Source: Acidovorax sp. DW039
GTDB lineage: Bacteria; Pseudomonadota; Gammaproteobacteria; Burkholderiales; Burkholderiaceae_C
Length of the DNA: 64,000 bases
Reading direction: 5' to 3'
Assembly (NCBI RefSeq): GCF_037101375.1
Contig: NZ_AP029019.1
Span: 2,046,001-2,110,000, forward strand
Part shown: positions 1 to 8,836 of the stretch, piece after piece
Position numbering within the stretch: position 1 is the stretch's first letter
How the letters are laid out: every line of letters begins with the position of its first letter
Notes under the pieces: generated by a model
What the model saw: only the letters and a program-made list of their open reading frames with translations
Databases searched by the model: none
What the model was told of the DNA's origin: nothing
Program-made: the position numbers and the translations under genes

Positions 1-438
1 TTCGGCTCTCAAGGCCTGCTCATGCTGAAAGCGGGCCATGGCCACATCCAGAATGGGGCGGATGCGGTGCGGGGCCAGGCCCGCCACGATGTACGCACAC
101 ACGCCGGCGGCCACAGCGTCCTTGACGTGGGAGGTGTCCTCGTCGTTGGTGAACATCACGATGGGCCTGCGTGCGTCGCGTGTGGCCATCACCACATGCT
201 CCAGTGCATCGCGCGCTTCGCTCTCGGCGTCCACGATGATCAGATCGGGTTGCAGCTGCGCCAGCCGGTCGCTCAGAAAAACGTCGGCAGGCAGGGTGGC
301 AACCAAGTTGAAGTTGTTCTCCAGCAGGCCAATGCGCAGGGCCCGCGAACGCTCGGCCTGCAGCACCGCATGGTCGTCGCCCGGGTCGGCCACATGCAGG
401 TCGGGCGCTACCACCACAATCCGTAATGCCTCATTCAT
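1..438 (-). CDS. AmiR/NasT-type (ANTAR) response regulator, C-terminus cut by window edge
   Basis: The first 146 codons of a minus-strand gene starting at ATG 438 and running open to the window edge. The translation starts MNEALRIVVV and contains 'LQPDLIIVDAES', where Asp70 is the expected phosphoacceptor. It continues with 'RPIVMFTNDEDTSHV' and 'AAGVCAYIVAGL', the receiver fold typical of NasT/AmiR proteins. In that family the missing C-terminus would be an RNA-binding ANTAR domain that prevents transcription termination, usually in nitrogen-source operons. Odd: the acidic pair that normally follows strand 1 of a receiver is replaced by 'AP', and about a dozen extra residues (around 15-28) follow it, so phosphorylation may be atypical. 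It is divergent from the binding lipoprotein at 693. The family call is fairly sure; the ANTAR domain itself is not visible. Confidence 0.8.
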   Translation of the reverse strand, partial: MNEALRIVVVAPDLHVADPGDDHAVLQAERSRALRIGLLENNFNLVATLPADVFLSDRLAQLQPDLIIVDAESEARDALEHVVMATRDARRPIVMFTNDEDTSHVKDAVAAGVCAYIVAGLAPHRIRPILDVAMARFQHEQALRAE

Positions 439-692
439 GCCGCTGATGCAAGCAAGATGCACGCCACATTTTGGTGCACTGTTGCGGTGCGCCATCGGCG
501 TGCAGCGCTTGCCAGCATTGGCGGGGCCCGGAATTTGCTAATAGTTGTAACCAGTGCCGTCGCTGCAGCCTGCCTGACCCGGGCGGGCGCTGGCGCGGAC
601 TGTGGGGCAGGGCATACCCTGTGGCGCTTCCGTGCTGGCGCTTCTATACCTCCTGCCACTTTGAAATCACCCTTTATCAAGGAGCTGTTTGC

Positions 693-1856
693 ATGATGAA
701 TTCCATGGCACGCCGCCGTTTTTCCTGGGCCCTGGCACTGTTGCCCACCCTTGTGGGGGCCGCAATCCTGTCGGGCTGCAGCAAGGTGCCAGACACCATC
801 AAGATCGGCGTGGCACAGCCACTCAGCGGTCCGCTGGGGGCTTTGGGGCAGGACTTGCTCAACGGCGTCAACCTGGCTGTGCAAGAGCTCAACCGCGACG
901 GCTACACGGTGGATGGCAAGCGCGTGACGCTGGAAGTGGTGGCGGTGGACGACAAGGCCGATGCCGCCACCGGCAAAACCGTGGCCCAGCAACTGGTGGA
1001 TGGCGGTGTGGTGGCCGTCATTGGCCACCTGAATTCGGGCGTGAGCATTGAGACCGCGCCCATCTACGCGGCCAAGGGCATACCGCAAATCGCCATCTCC
1101 ACCAACCCCAAATTCACACAGCTCGGCTTTGACACCACCTTCCGCATGGTGGCCAACGACACCTTGCAGGCCCGTGCCATTGGCTCCTTTGCCGCGACAC
1201 AGCTCGGCGCGGCCCGCTACGCAGCGCTGGACGACGGCACACCCTACGGCAAGGGCCTGGCCGATGGTGCAGCCGCTCAGCTCAAGTCCGAGAACAAGGA
1301 GGTCGTGATCCGCAAGTCGTTTGACGACAAGACCGTGGAGTTTGAGGCCTTGGCAGGCGAGCTGAGGGCCGCCCGCGTGGAGGTGATCGTCTCCACCCTG
1401 AACGACTTCCAGGCGCTGGCGCTGCTCAAGGAACTGCAGAAGATCGGCTACACCCGCGTGCGCCTGCTGGGGGGCGACACGGTCAAGACCACCGACATGA
1501 CCAAGGGGGCCGGGCTCATCGAAGGCGTGTACGCCACCTCGCCCGTGCTGGAGGCCAAAGAGTTCACCACCGGCAAACCGTTTCTGGAGAAATACCTGGC
1601 GGCCTACAAGAAGCCGCCCGCCTACGGCGGTCACTACAGCTACGACAGCACCTACGTGCTGAGCGCCGCCATCCAGAAGGCCAAGTCTGCCGACCCCAAA
1701 GACATCACCAAAGCCCTGCACGCCATCAACGGCTACGCCCCGGTGATCGGCACCATGAGCTGGGACGACAAGGGCGAGCAACGCTACGGCGCGGTAGGCG
1801 TGTACGAACTGCGCGGCGGCAACTGGGAGCTGCGCATGCGGTCTGACCGCTGGTAG
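693..1856 (+). CDS. Branched-chain amino acid-type ABC transporter substrate-binding lipoprotein
   Basis: A 387-residue LivJ-like periplasmic binding protein (Peripla_BP_6 family) that would capture an amino acid or amide-like ligand for a Liv-type importer. An N-terminal signal with lipobox 'LSGC' puts the lipidated Cys at residue 29. The mature part opens with '[18 protein letters not shown]', the signature start of the family, and ends with 'LRGGNWELR'. AAGGAG at 679-684 sits 8 bases before ATG 693, which decides the start over upstream in-frame codons. No permease or ATPase gene lies next to it, so it is an orphan binding protein here. The divergent ANTAR regulator recalls amiC/amiR pairs, but this protein is exported whereas AmiC is cytoplasmic. 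The ligand is unknown. Confidence 0.85.
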   Translation: MMNSMARRRFSWALALLPTLVGAAILSGCSKVPDTIKIGVAQPLSGPLGALGQDLLNGVNLAVQELNRDGYTVDGKRVTLEVVAVDDKADAATGKTVAQQLVDGGVVAVIGHLNSGVSIETAPIYAAKGIPQIAISTNPKFTQLGFDTTFRMVANDTLQARAIGSFAATQLGAARYAALDDGTPYGKGLADGAAAQLKSENKEVVIRKSFDDKTVEFEALAGELRAARVEVIVSTLNDFQALALLKELQKIGYTRVRLLGGDTVKTTDMTKGAGLIEGVYATSPVLEAKEFTTGKPFLEKYLAAYKKPPAYGGHYSYDSTYVLSAAIQKAKSADPKDITKALHAINGYAPVIGTMSWDDKGEQRYGAVGVYELRGGNWELRMRSDRW

Positions 1857-1914
1857 ACGCGCGGTGGATGCCCTGGGCAGCGGGATGCTCGTCCAGGGGT
1901 TTTACACTCGGCGC

Positions 1915-2964
1915 ATGAGTTTGCTGATCCTGGGTATTGAATCTTCCTGCGACGAGACCGGCGTGGCGCTGGTGCGTTCCACTGGCACCAATGTGCCCGT
2001 GCTGCTGTCCCACGCACTGCACAGCCAGATTGAAATGCACCAGGCCTATGGCGGCGTGGTGCCAGAGCTGGCCAGCCGCGACCACATCCGCCGCGTGCTG
2101 CCACTGGCCACCCAGGTCATGGACTATGCGCACCACACCCTGGCTGATGTGGATGTGGTGGCGTACACGCAGGGCCCGGGCCTGGCTGGTGCTTTGCTGG
2201 TGGGCGCGGGCGTGGCCTGCGCATTGGGTGCGGCCCTGGGCAAGCCCGTGCTGGGGGTGCACCACCTGGAGGGGCATTTGCTCTCGCCCTTTTTGAGTGC
2301 CGACCCGCCCGAGTTTCCGTTTGTGGCGCTGCTGGTGTCGGGCGGCCACACCCAGCTGATGCGGGTGGACGGAGTGGGGCGCTACGAAATTCTGGGCGAG
2401 ACCATTGACGACGCAGCGGGCGAGGCGTTTGACAAATCCGCCAAGCTCATGGGCCTGGGCTACCCCGGCGGGCCTGCCTTGTCGCGCCTGGCGCAGCAGG
2501 GCGATGCCACGGCTTTCAAGCTGCCCCGGCCACTGCTGCACAGCGGCGATCTGGATTTTTCTTTTGCCGGGCTCAAAACCGCGGTGCTGACCCAGGCCAA
2601 AAAGCTGGGCGACGACCTGGAAGCCCGCAAGGCCGACCTGGCTGCCAGCACCGAGGCAGCGATTGTGGAAGTGCTGGTGAAAAAGACCCTGGCGGCCCTG
2701 AAACAAACAGGCCTGAAGCGCGTGGTGGTGGCCGGTGGCGTGGGGGCCAACCGGCTGCTGCGCCAGCAGCTCAACACCGCTTGCGAGAAAAACCGCGTGC
2801 GCGTGCATTACCCCGAGCTGCACCTGTGCACCGACAACGGCGCCATGATTGCCATGGCTGCCGCCATGCGCCTGCAGGCCGGGCAACAGCAGGCCAACAC
2901 AGCCTACGCCTTTGACGTGAAGCCACGCTGGCCGCTGGATGCGATCACAGCACCTGCAGCCTGA
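1915..2964 (+). CDS. tsaD: tRNA N6-adenosine threonylcarbamoyltransferase TsaD
   Basis: A 349-residue ASKHA-fold enzyme that transfers the threonylcarbamoyl group from TC-AMP to A37 of ANN-decoding tRNAs, acting with TsaB and TsaE in the cytoplasm. The start '[17 protein letters not shown]' is diagnostic. The metal-binding His pair is in '[13 protein letters not shown]', 'VSGGHTQLM' and '[10 protein letters not shown]' are conserved, and '[14 protein letters not shown]' lies near the C-terminus. ATG 1915 is chosen because it puts the conserved N-terminus at residue 3 and gives the usual family length; in-frame codons back to 1864 only add non-conserved sequence. It is monocistronic as far as visible, and convergent with the aldehyde dehydrogenase, with a dispersed repeat between them. 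Confidence 0.97.
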   Translation: MSLLILGIESSCDETGVALVRSTGTNVPVLLSHALHSQIEMHQAYGGVVPELASRDHIRRVLPLATQVMDYAHHTLADVDVVAYTQGPGLAGALLVGAGVACALGAALGKPVLGVHHLEGHLLSPFLSADPPEFPFVALLVSGGHTQLMRVDGVGRYEILGETIDDAAGEAFDKSAKLMGLGYPGGPALSRLAQQGDATAFKLPRPLLHSGDLDFSFAGLKTAVLTQAKKLGDDLEARKADLAASTEAAIVEVLVKKTLAALKQTGLKRVVVAGGVGANRLLRQQLNTACEKNRVRVHYPELHLCTDNGAMIAMAAAMRLQAGQQQANTAYAFDVKPRWPLDAITAPAA

Positions 2965-2980
2965 TTCTTGTACAGGTGTT

Positions 2981-3045
2981 TGCTATCAAAAAGTGAGCTG
3001 CTTGCGCTTGATGGATAAGCGCTGCAGCCCATTTTTTCTCAAAAC
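2981..3045. repeat. Dispersed palindromic repeat, copy 1
   Basis: An intergenic element of about 65 bp with the shape GCTATCAAAA, then AGCTGCTTGCGCTT, a 7-base loop, AAGCGCT and a T-rich tail ending in TCAAAA. GCGCTT and AAGCGC can pair as a hairpin. It shares 28 identical consecutive bases (2996-3023) with the copy at 34390-34417. It lies at a convergent junction, and its TCAAAA end contains the TGA stop codon (3039-3041 on the minus strand) of the aldehyde dehydrogenase. Confidence 0.85.
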
Positions 3046-4490
3046 GGATAGTGCCGTGGTGCCGTCTGCACCGTGATCCAGCGCAGTTCGGTAAACGCAT
3101 CAATCCCCGCCTTGCCGCCAAAGCGGCCATAGCCCGAAGCCTTCACGCCGCCAAAAGGCATCTGTGCCTCGTCGTGCACCGTGGGGCCGTTGACGTGGCA
3201 AATGCCCGATTCGATGCGCCCGGCCACCTGCCAGGCACGTGCCACATCGCGGCCAAACACGGCGGCCGAGAGGCCGAACTCGTTGTCGTTGGCGCAGGCC
3301 ACGGCTTCCTCCACACCGTTGACCCGCACGATGGCTTTGACCGGGGCGAAGGATTCCTCGCGGTAGATGTGCATCGCAGGCGTCACATGGTCCAGCAGCG
3401 TGGCGGGCATCAGCGTGCTGTGGGCCTTGCCGCCGCACACCAGCGTGGCACCCTTGGCCAGGGCATCGTCGATGAGGGCGTTGCAGCGGGTGACGGTGGC
3501 CTGGTCCACCACCGATCCCAGCACCACCGGCCCCTTGCGCGGGTCGCCCAGGGGCAGGCTGGCAGCGCGTGCGGCCAGCTTGGCCACAAACTCGTCGGCC
3601 ACTTTCTGGTCAACCACGATGCGCTCGGTGGACATGCAAATCTGCCCCGAGTTGGCGAACGCGCCAAACGAGGCTGCAGCCACGGCGGCGTCCACATCGG
3701 CATCGTCCAGCACCACCAAGGGGGCCTTGCCACCCAGCTCCAGCACCGCCTGCTTGAGGTATTTGGCGCAGGTCTGCGCAATGATGCGGCCCACTTTGGT
3801 GGAGCCCGTGAAATTGACGCGCCGCAGGGCAGGGTGGGCCACCATGGCCTCCACCACGGCTCCAGCGTCAGCGGGGGCGTTGGTCACAAAGTTCACCACG
3901 CCCGGCGGCAGCCCGGCTTCTTGCAGCGCCTCGATGATCAGGCCGTGCGTGGCGGGGCACAGCTCCGAGCCTTTGAGCACCACCGTGTTGCCGCAGGCCA
4001 GCGGTGTGGCAATGGCGCGCACACCCAGAATCACCGGCGCATTCCACGGCGCAATGCCCAGCACCACGCCCGCTGGCTGGCGCACCGCCATCGCCACCGA
4101 GCCCGGCACGTTCGATGGAATCACCTCGCCATTGATCTGGGTGGTGATGGCTGCGGCCTCCAGCAACATGTCGGCCGCCAGGTGCACGTTAAACCCCGCC
4201 CAAATGCCGGATGCGCCGGTCTCGGCTGCCATGGCTTGGGCGAAGGCCTCGGCCTTGGCCTCCAGCGCATGGGCGGCTTTCATCAGCAGGGCGCGGCGCT
4301 CGCCCGGCCCCAGGGCGGCCCAGGCGGGGAAGGCCGTGGCTGCAGCATCCACTGCAGCCACGGCATCGGCCACCGTGGCGGCAGGTGCGGTGGTGGCCAC
4401 GGTGTGGTCCAGCGGGTTGCGGCGTTCAAACGTTGCGCCGTTGGATGCAGCGCGGGGTTGTCCGCCAATGAGCATGGAAATGGTTTGCAT
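3039..4490 (-). CDS. NAD(P)-dependent aldehyde dehydrogenase (vanillin/salicylaldehyde dehydrogenase-like)
   Basis: A 483-residue aldehyde dehydrogenase oxidising an aldehyde to its acid in the cytoplasm. Visible motifs in order: 'GIAPWNAPVILG' (cofactor-binding loop), 'VNFTGSTKVGR', 'LELGGKAPLVVLDDAD' with the general-base Glu, the catalytic Cys in 'FANSGQICMSTER', and 'EESFAPVKAI'. Overall it looks most like aromatic-aldehyde (vanillin, salicylaldehyde, benzaldehyde) dehydrogenases. AGGAG lies about 9 bases upstream of ATG 4490. The neighbouring divergent AraC regulator resembles FeaR, which in Escherichia coli activates a phenylacetaldehyde dehydrogenase gene, so an aromatic aldehyde substrate is a reasonable inference. 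The stop codon falls inside the repeat at 2981-3045. Substrate not provable from sequence. Confidence 0.88.
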   Translation of the reverse strand: MQTISMLIGGQPRAASNGATFERRNPLDHTVATTAPAATVADAVAAVDAAATAFPAWAALGPGERRALLMKAAHALEAKAEAFAQAMAAETGASGIWAGFNVHLAADMLLEAAAITTQINGEVIPSNVPGSVAMAVRQPAGVVLGIAPWNAPVILGVRAIATPLACGNTVVLKGSELCPATHGLIIEALQEAGLPPGVVNFVTNAPADAGAVVEAMVAHPALRRVNFTGSTKVGRIIAQTCAKYLKQAVLELGGKAPLVVLDDADVDAAVAAASFGAFANSGQICMSTERIVVDQKVADEFVAKLAARAASLPLGDPRKGPVVLGSVVDQATVTRCNALIDDALAKGATLVCGGKAHSTLMPATLLDHVTPAMHIYREESFAPVKAIVRVNGVEEAVACANDNEFGLSAAVFGRDVARAWQVAGRIESGICHVNGPTVHDEAQMPFGGVKASGYGRFGGKAGIDAFTELRWITVQTAPRHYPF

Positions 4491-4680
4491 GGATGCGTCT
4501 CCTGGGTATCTGTTGCAGCAATGCTATGTAAGCGCGGTGCTACTTGCTTGTCTCACAGCGCACGGGCGTGTTGACTGGTAGCGCACGTCCGCTAGGGATA
4601 TCCCTTGCCACTTGGGTGCAATGGCTTTGGCATGCGGCCCATAATCCATCAGCCCTTTGAACAGGTTCAATGTCCAAACC

Positions 4681-5658
4681 ATGCCTGCCGAAACCCGTCT
4701 GACCACCGACAACCTTGCACCGCAGGACAGCGCGCTGGCCTGGCGCGACTGGATGGCCTCGCTGTTTGATGGGCTGGAGTCTGACCTGTACGGCGACACT
4801 GGCTTTGACGGCCACCTGCACAGCGCCTGGGCGGGTGATGTGGTGCTGACGCAGCTGGAGGCCAACCGCCACCGTGTCATTCGCCGCCCCCGCGCGGCCC
4901 GCGCCAGTGCGCAGCGCTATCTCAAAATCGTCGCCCCATGGCACGGCCAGGCCGTGGTGCAGCAGCACGGGCGGCAGGCGCTGGTGCAGCCCGGTGGCTG
5001 GGCCATTTACGACACTTCGGGCAGCTATGAAGTCGCCAACCCCCAGCGCATCCGCCACCTTATCGTGATGGTGCCCACCCATTTGCTGACCCAGCGGGGC
5101 CTGCATCTGCCGACGCTGATGGGCCGCACAGTGGGCGGGGCCGCAGGTATCTCGCGTGTAGCGCTCGATGCCATGCGCAGCACCTACCAGGAGCTGCCCA
5201 GCATGACCGCCGAGGCCGCAGCGGGCGCGGGGCGCATGATTGGCGAGCTGGTGTGCCTGTCGCTGCAGGAGCTGGCCGGACACGCGCCCGCCCCCGCATT
5301 GCAAGCCGCCTTCAAAGACCGCATCCACGCCTACATCGCCCAGCACCTGCGAGACCCCCAGCTGAGCATTGAGCGCATGGCCCAGGCCCTGAACTGCAGC
5401 AAGCGGCACCTGCACAACGCCTTTGCCAACGCCGACACAACCCTGGCCGAGTACATCCTGCAACGCCGCCTGCAGGCCTGCATGGATGAGATGCGCCAGC
5501 CCGAAAGTCGCCACCGCACCATCAGCGAAATTGCCTTTGGATGGGGCTTCAGCAGCAGTGCGCATTTCAGCCGTGTGTTCCGGGCGCGGGTGGGGGTGTC
5601 GCCTACGGAGTTTCGATCAACGGCCTTGGACTTGGCCGCTGGTCTGCAGTCGGATTAA
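4681..5658 (+). CDS. AraC-family regulator (FeaR-like)
   Basis: A 325-residue transcription factor. Residues about 1-200 form an AraC-binding-like sensor domain of the FeaR type ('QRYLKIVAPWHGQAVVQQ', 'GGWAIYDTSGSYEV'). The C-terminal 100 residues are a double helix-turn-helix of the AraC family ('LSIERMAQALNCSKRHLHNA', then 'ISEIAFGWGFSSSAHFSRVF'). ATG 4681 is preferred; an in-frame TTG at 4657 would add eight residues. It is divergent from the aldehyde dehydrogenase across a 190-base gap, which suggests it controls that gene in response to the aldehyde or its precursor amine. Regulation of the neighbour is inferred from arrangement only. Confidence 0.88.
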   Translation: MPAETRLTTDNLAPQDSALAWRDWMASLFDGLESDLYGDTGFDGHLHSAWAGDVVLTQLEANRHRVIRRPRAARASAQRYLKIVAPWHGQAVVQQHGRQALVQPGGWAIYDTSGSYEVANPQRIRHLIVMVPTHLLTQRGLHLPTLMGRTVGGAAGISRVALDAMRSTYQELPSMTAEAAAGAGRMIGELVCLSLQELAGHAPAPALQAAFKDRIHAYIAQHLRDPQLSIERMAQALNCSKRHLHNAFANADTTLAEYILQRRLQACMDEMRQPESRHRTISEIAFGWGFSSSAHFSRVFRARVGVSPTEFRSTALDLAAGLQSD

Positions 5659-5890
5659 GAGCGGCTGACACGCTCCCACTCGGTATCGTTGTCCCGTAGC
5701 CTGCGCTTAGCCCGCAAGGCCGCACACATCGGGGCGCAGCTTGGTGATGCCCCGAGCGCAGGGGCGCGCTGCCTGGAAACTCAGTTTGCCGTTGCATGGT
5801 TTCTTTACCAAAGCTTGACGCAAGAGTCTTCAGCCTGACAACGGAAACCGGGACAATGGATGTTGTTGAGAATGATTGTCAAATACATCC

Positions 5891-7318
5891 ATGAAGTTTT
5901 CGTTTTCCCATCCGCAGGGCCTGCCCGTGCGCGGGCACTCCGCCCCGCGGCAGGCCGGTGTCCTGTTGGCACTGGCATCGGCCCTGGTGCTGGCGGGTTG
6001 CAGCAACTTGCGTTCCTCCGATGCCCCGCTACCAGCAGTGGCCGTACCTGGGGGCTGGTCGGTAGCCCCTGCCGGCAGCGTTGCCACGCCCTTGGCCCAG
6101 TGGTGGAGCCGTATGGGGGATGCGGAGCTGACGGCGCTTATCACCGAAGCGCTGGCGGCAAACACTTCAGTGCGCAGCGCGCAGGCGGCGTTGCAGCAGT
6201 CGCGGGCGTTGGTGGATGTGCAGGCGGCCAGCACATTGCCGCAGGTCGGGGCATCGGCCTCGGCGCAGCGCAGCCGGGCCTCGGGCAGCACGGGCAATAC
6301 CTACAGCGCCGGGTTTGATGCCAGCTGGGAGCCCGATGTGTTTGGCCGTGTGCGTGCGGGGGTGAAGGCCACTGAGGCCGATGCCCGTGCGGCCGAGGCC
6401 AGCCTGGCGGATGTGCAGGTGTCGCTGGCGGCTGAGGTGGCGGTGAATTACATCGAGCTGCGTGGCCTGCAGCAGCGCTTGCAAATTGCGCGCAGCAACC
6501 TGGCCAGCCAGCAAGAGACGCTGCAGATTACCCAGTGGCGCTTGCAGGCAGGGCTGACCACCTCGCTGGTGGCAGAGCAGGCCCGTGCGGCGGCTGAGCA
6601 GACGGCGGCGCAGATACCGGCTTTGCAAAGCAGCCTGGCCCAGTCGCGCCACAGCCTGGCGGTGCTGACGGGCCAGCCCCCTGCAGCGCTGGACCAGCGG
6701 CTGGAGGCTGTGGCGACCGTGCCGCTGCCCCCTGACGACCTAGCCCTGGACATACCGGCCCAGACACTGCGCCAGCGCCCCGATGTACGCGCTGCCGAGC
6801 ACCGCGTAGCTGCTGCCGTGGCGCGTGTGGCGCAGGCCGATGCGGCCCGCTACCCCGACTTCTCGCTCAGCGGCACGCTCGGGCTGCGGGCGCTCACGGT
6901 GGGTGCGCTGACAGCGGGCAATGCGGTGACGAGTTCGCTGGCGGCGGGTATGACGGCGGCGCTGTTGGACGGCGGCGCAGCGCGTGCCCAGGTGCGATCG
7001 CAAGAGGCCGCACTGGAGCAGGTGCGGGGGGCTTACGAATCCGCGGTGCTGACAGCCCTCAAGGACGTGGAAGACGCGCTGGTGGCCCTGCAAGGCGACC
7101 GCGAACGGCTGCAGCGCCTGCAGGCCGCGGCAGAGGCAGCGTCCAACGCGGCATTGCTGGCCCAGCAGCGTTATGCCAGCGGCTTGATTGACTTTGCGAC
7201 GGTGCTGGAGACACAGCGTACCCAGCTGTCCGCGCAGGACAGCGTGGCCTCGACCGCTGCCAGCGTGGCGGCCGACCATGTGCGCCTGTACAAGGCGCTG
7301 GGTGGTGGCTGGCAGTAG
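5891..7318 (+). CDS. NodT-family outer-membrane efflux lipoprotein (TolC-like)
   Basis: A 475-residue outer-membrane channel of a tripartite efflux pump. The signal peptide ends in the lipobox 'LAGC' with lipidated Cys37. 'PLAQWWSRMGDAELTALI' is the typical NodT/OprM opening, followed by two outer-membrane efflux (OEP) repeats with long amphipathic helices, the second ending 'RLYKALGGGWQ'. ATG 5891 places a normal lipoprotein signal at the N-terminus; the upstream in-frame TTG 5876 is less likely. It is the first gene of an efflux operon with the adaptor (7439), ATPase (8833) and permease (9636), all on the same strand. The hairpin-capable stretch around 5729-5755 upstream is not clearly regulatory. 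Confidence 0.92.
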   Translation: MKFSFSHPQGLPVRGHSAPRQAGVLLALASALVLAGCSNLRSSDAPLPAVAVPGGWSVAPAGSVATPLAQWWSRMGDAELTALITEALAANTSVRSAQAALQQSRALVDVQAASTLPQVGASASAQRSRASGSTGNTYSAGFDASWEPDVFGRVRAGVKATEADARAAEASLADVQVSLAAEVAVNYIELRGLQQRLQIARSNLASQQETLQITQWRLQAGLTTSLVAEQARAAAEQTAAQIPALQSSLAQSRHSLAVLTGQPPAALDQRLEAVATVPLPPDDLALDIPAQTLRQRPDVRAAEHRVAAAVARVAQADAARYPDFSLSGTLGLRALTVGALTAGNAVTSSLAAGMTAALLDGGAARAQVRSQEAALEQVRGAYESAVLTALKDVEDALVALQGDRERLQRLQAAAEAASNAALLAQQRYASGLIDFATVLETQRTQLSAQDSVASTAASVAADHVRLYKALGGGWQ

Positions 7319-7438
7319 CGCGGTAATGACACGGCAGCAGCACCTCCTGGTGCAGTGCATCCCCACCCCGGTCCTGCGTGCAGGTCCTGCCCGGCTGCCC
7401 TTTCCTGATCCCTCATTTTTCTCTTTTGGCTTGACTCC

Positions 7439-8836
7439 ATGAACCAGTCTCCCACTTCCACGGGTTCTTCCTCTCAACCGGGTGCGTCTGCACCCGCATC
7501 CTCCGGCGCTCGCCCCAGTTCGCAAGATGGCATTGCAGACCTGCTGGGTGGGCACCCCCGCCGCCGCTGGTGGCAACGCACCACCGTGTGGCTGGGTGTG
7601 GCGGCCGTGGTCGTTCTGGCAGGCGGCTGGGTAGCCTGGCAGGCCAGCCGCGCCGCGCAGGCGGCCCCCAGCTATGTGACCGAAGAGGTGCGCCGTGGCA
7701 ACCTGACCCTGAGCGTGTCGGCCAACGGCACGCTGCAGCCCACCCGGACGGTGAGCATTGGCAGCGAACTCTCGGGCACCGTGCGCAGCGTGCTGGTGGA
7801 TGTGAACGACAAGGTCAAAAAAGGCCAGGTGCTGGTCGAGCTGGACACCGCCAAGCTGGAGTCGCAGGTGCTCCGCTCGCGCGCCTCGCTGGCGTCTGCC
7901 CAGGCCAAGCTGGCCCAGGCAGCAGCCACCACCAAAGAGGCCCAGGCGGCCTATGCACGCTTGCAGGAAGTGGCCCGCCTCTCTGGCGGCAAGGTGCCTT
8001 CTGCCACCGAACTGGATTCGGGCTTGGCCACGCTGGACCGCGCCAAGGCCGATGAAGCCAGTGCCCGCGCATCGGTAGATGATGCCAAGGCGGCGTTGGC
8101 GACCGATGAAACCAATCTGTCCAAGGCCTCCATCCGTTCACCCATTGACGGCGTGGTGCTGACCCGCAGTGTGGAGCCCGGCAATGCCGTGGCTGCATCG
8201 CTGCAGGCAGTGACCCTGTTCACCGTGGTGGAAGACCTGACCCGCCTGCGCCTGGATGTGAGCGTGGACGAGGCCGATGTGGGGGCCCTGAAAGTGGGGC
8301 AGAAGGCCAGCTTCACGGTCAGTGCCTACCCTTCACGCCGCTACCCGGCCGATGTGACGCGGGTGTCGTTTGGCTCTACCAAGACTGATAACGTCGTCAC
8401 CTACATCACCTGGCTGGACGTGGACAACAAGGACCTGAGCCTGCGCCCCGGCATGACGGCGGCAGCCACGATCACATCCACAGAGCGCAACGATGTGCTT
8501 CTGGTGCCCAACACGGCGTTGCGCTTTGCCCCCGCCAGTGCGGCAGGGCCCGAGGCTGCAGGCAAACCTGCTGGCGGAAACCGTGGAATCATGTCGCAGC
8601 TCATGCCCGGACCACCGCGCAGTGCCCCTTCGGGGCGCAAGCCTGCAGGCGCGGGCAACGCACGTGAAGGAGAGGGCCAGTCCAAACAGATCTGGCTGCT
8701 GAAAGACGGCGTGCCACAGCCGCTGCAGGTCAAGGTGGGCATCAGCGATGGCCGGATGACCGAGGTGAGCGCAGAGGGGCTGGAGCCGGGCGCGCGCGTC
8801 ATCACCGACCAACGCACGGGCAAGGCCGCACCATGA
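7439..8836 (+). CDS. macA: MacA-like periplasmic adaptor of tripartite efflux pump
   Basis: A 465-residue membrane-fusion protein linking the inner-membrane MacB-type transporter to the TolC-like channel. A proline/serine-rich cytoplasmic N-terminus (1-43) is followed by a transmembrane anchor around 47-67 ('VWLGVAAVVVLAGGWVAW'). Next come a lipoyl/barrel-sandwich part ('SIGSELSGTVRSVLVDVNDK'), a helical hairpin rich in Ala/Gln/Lys (about 135-215), and the returning lipoyl half ('IRSPIDGVVLTRSVEPGNAV'). Beta-barrel and membrane-proximal domains follow. A Gly/Pro-rich insert (about 375-420) interrupts the last domain. The coding end overlaps the ATPase start by ATGA. MacA versus another HlyD-class adaptor is decided mainly by the neighbours. 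Confidence 0.9.
   Translation: MNQSPTSTGSSSQPGASAPASSGARPSSQDGIADLLGGHPRRRWWQRTTVWLGVAAVVVLAGGWVAWQASRAAQAAPSYVTEEVRRGNLTLSVSANGTLQPTRTVSIGSELSGTVRSVLVDVNDKVKKGQVLVELDTAKLESQVLRSRASLASAQAKLAQAAATTKEAQAAYARLQEVARLSGGKVPSATELDSGLATLDRAKADEASARASVDDAKAALATDETNLSKASIRSPIDGVVLTRSVEPGNAVAASLQAVTLFTVVEDLTRLRLDVSVDEADVGALKVGQKASFTVSAYPSRRYPADVTRVSFGSTKTDNVVTYITWLDVDNKDLSLRPGMTAAATITSTERNDVLLVPNTALRFAPASAAGPEAAGKPAGGNRGIMSQLMPGPPRSAPSGRKPAGAGNAREGEGQSKQIWLLKDGVPQPLQVKVGISDGRMTEVSAEGLEPGARVITDQRTGKAAP

Noticed and set aside
435..1781. Long minus-strand frame of 448 codons
   Set aside because: Antisense to the binding-lipoprotein gene, His/Gly/Gln-rich translation with no motif; a shadow caused by high GC at third positions.
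3051..4574. Plus-strand frame of 507 codons
   Set aside because: Antisense shadow of the aldehyde dehydrogenase; no family features and composition typical of reverse-strand GC-rich codons.
5729..5755. Hairpin TCGGGGC / GCCCCGA between the AraC gene and the efflux operon
   Set aside because: Short stem, long loop, no T-run; could be chance in GC-rich DNA.
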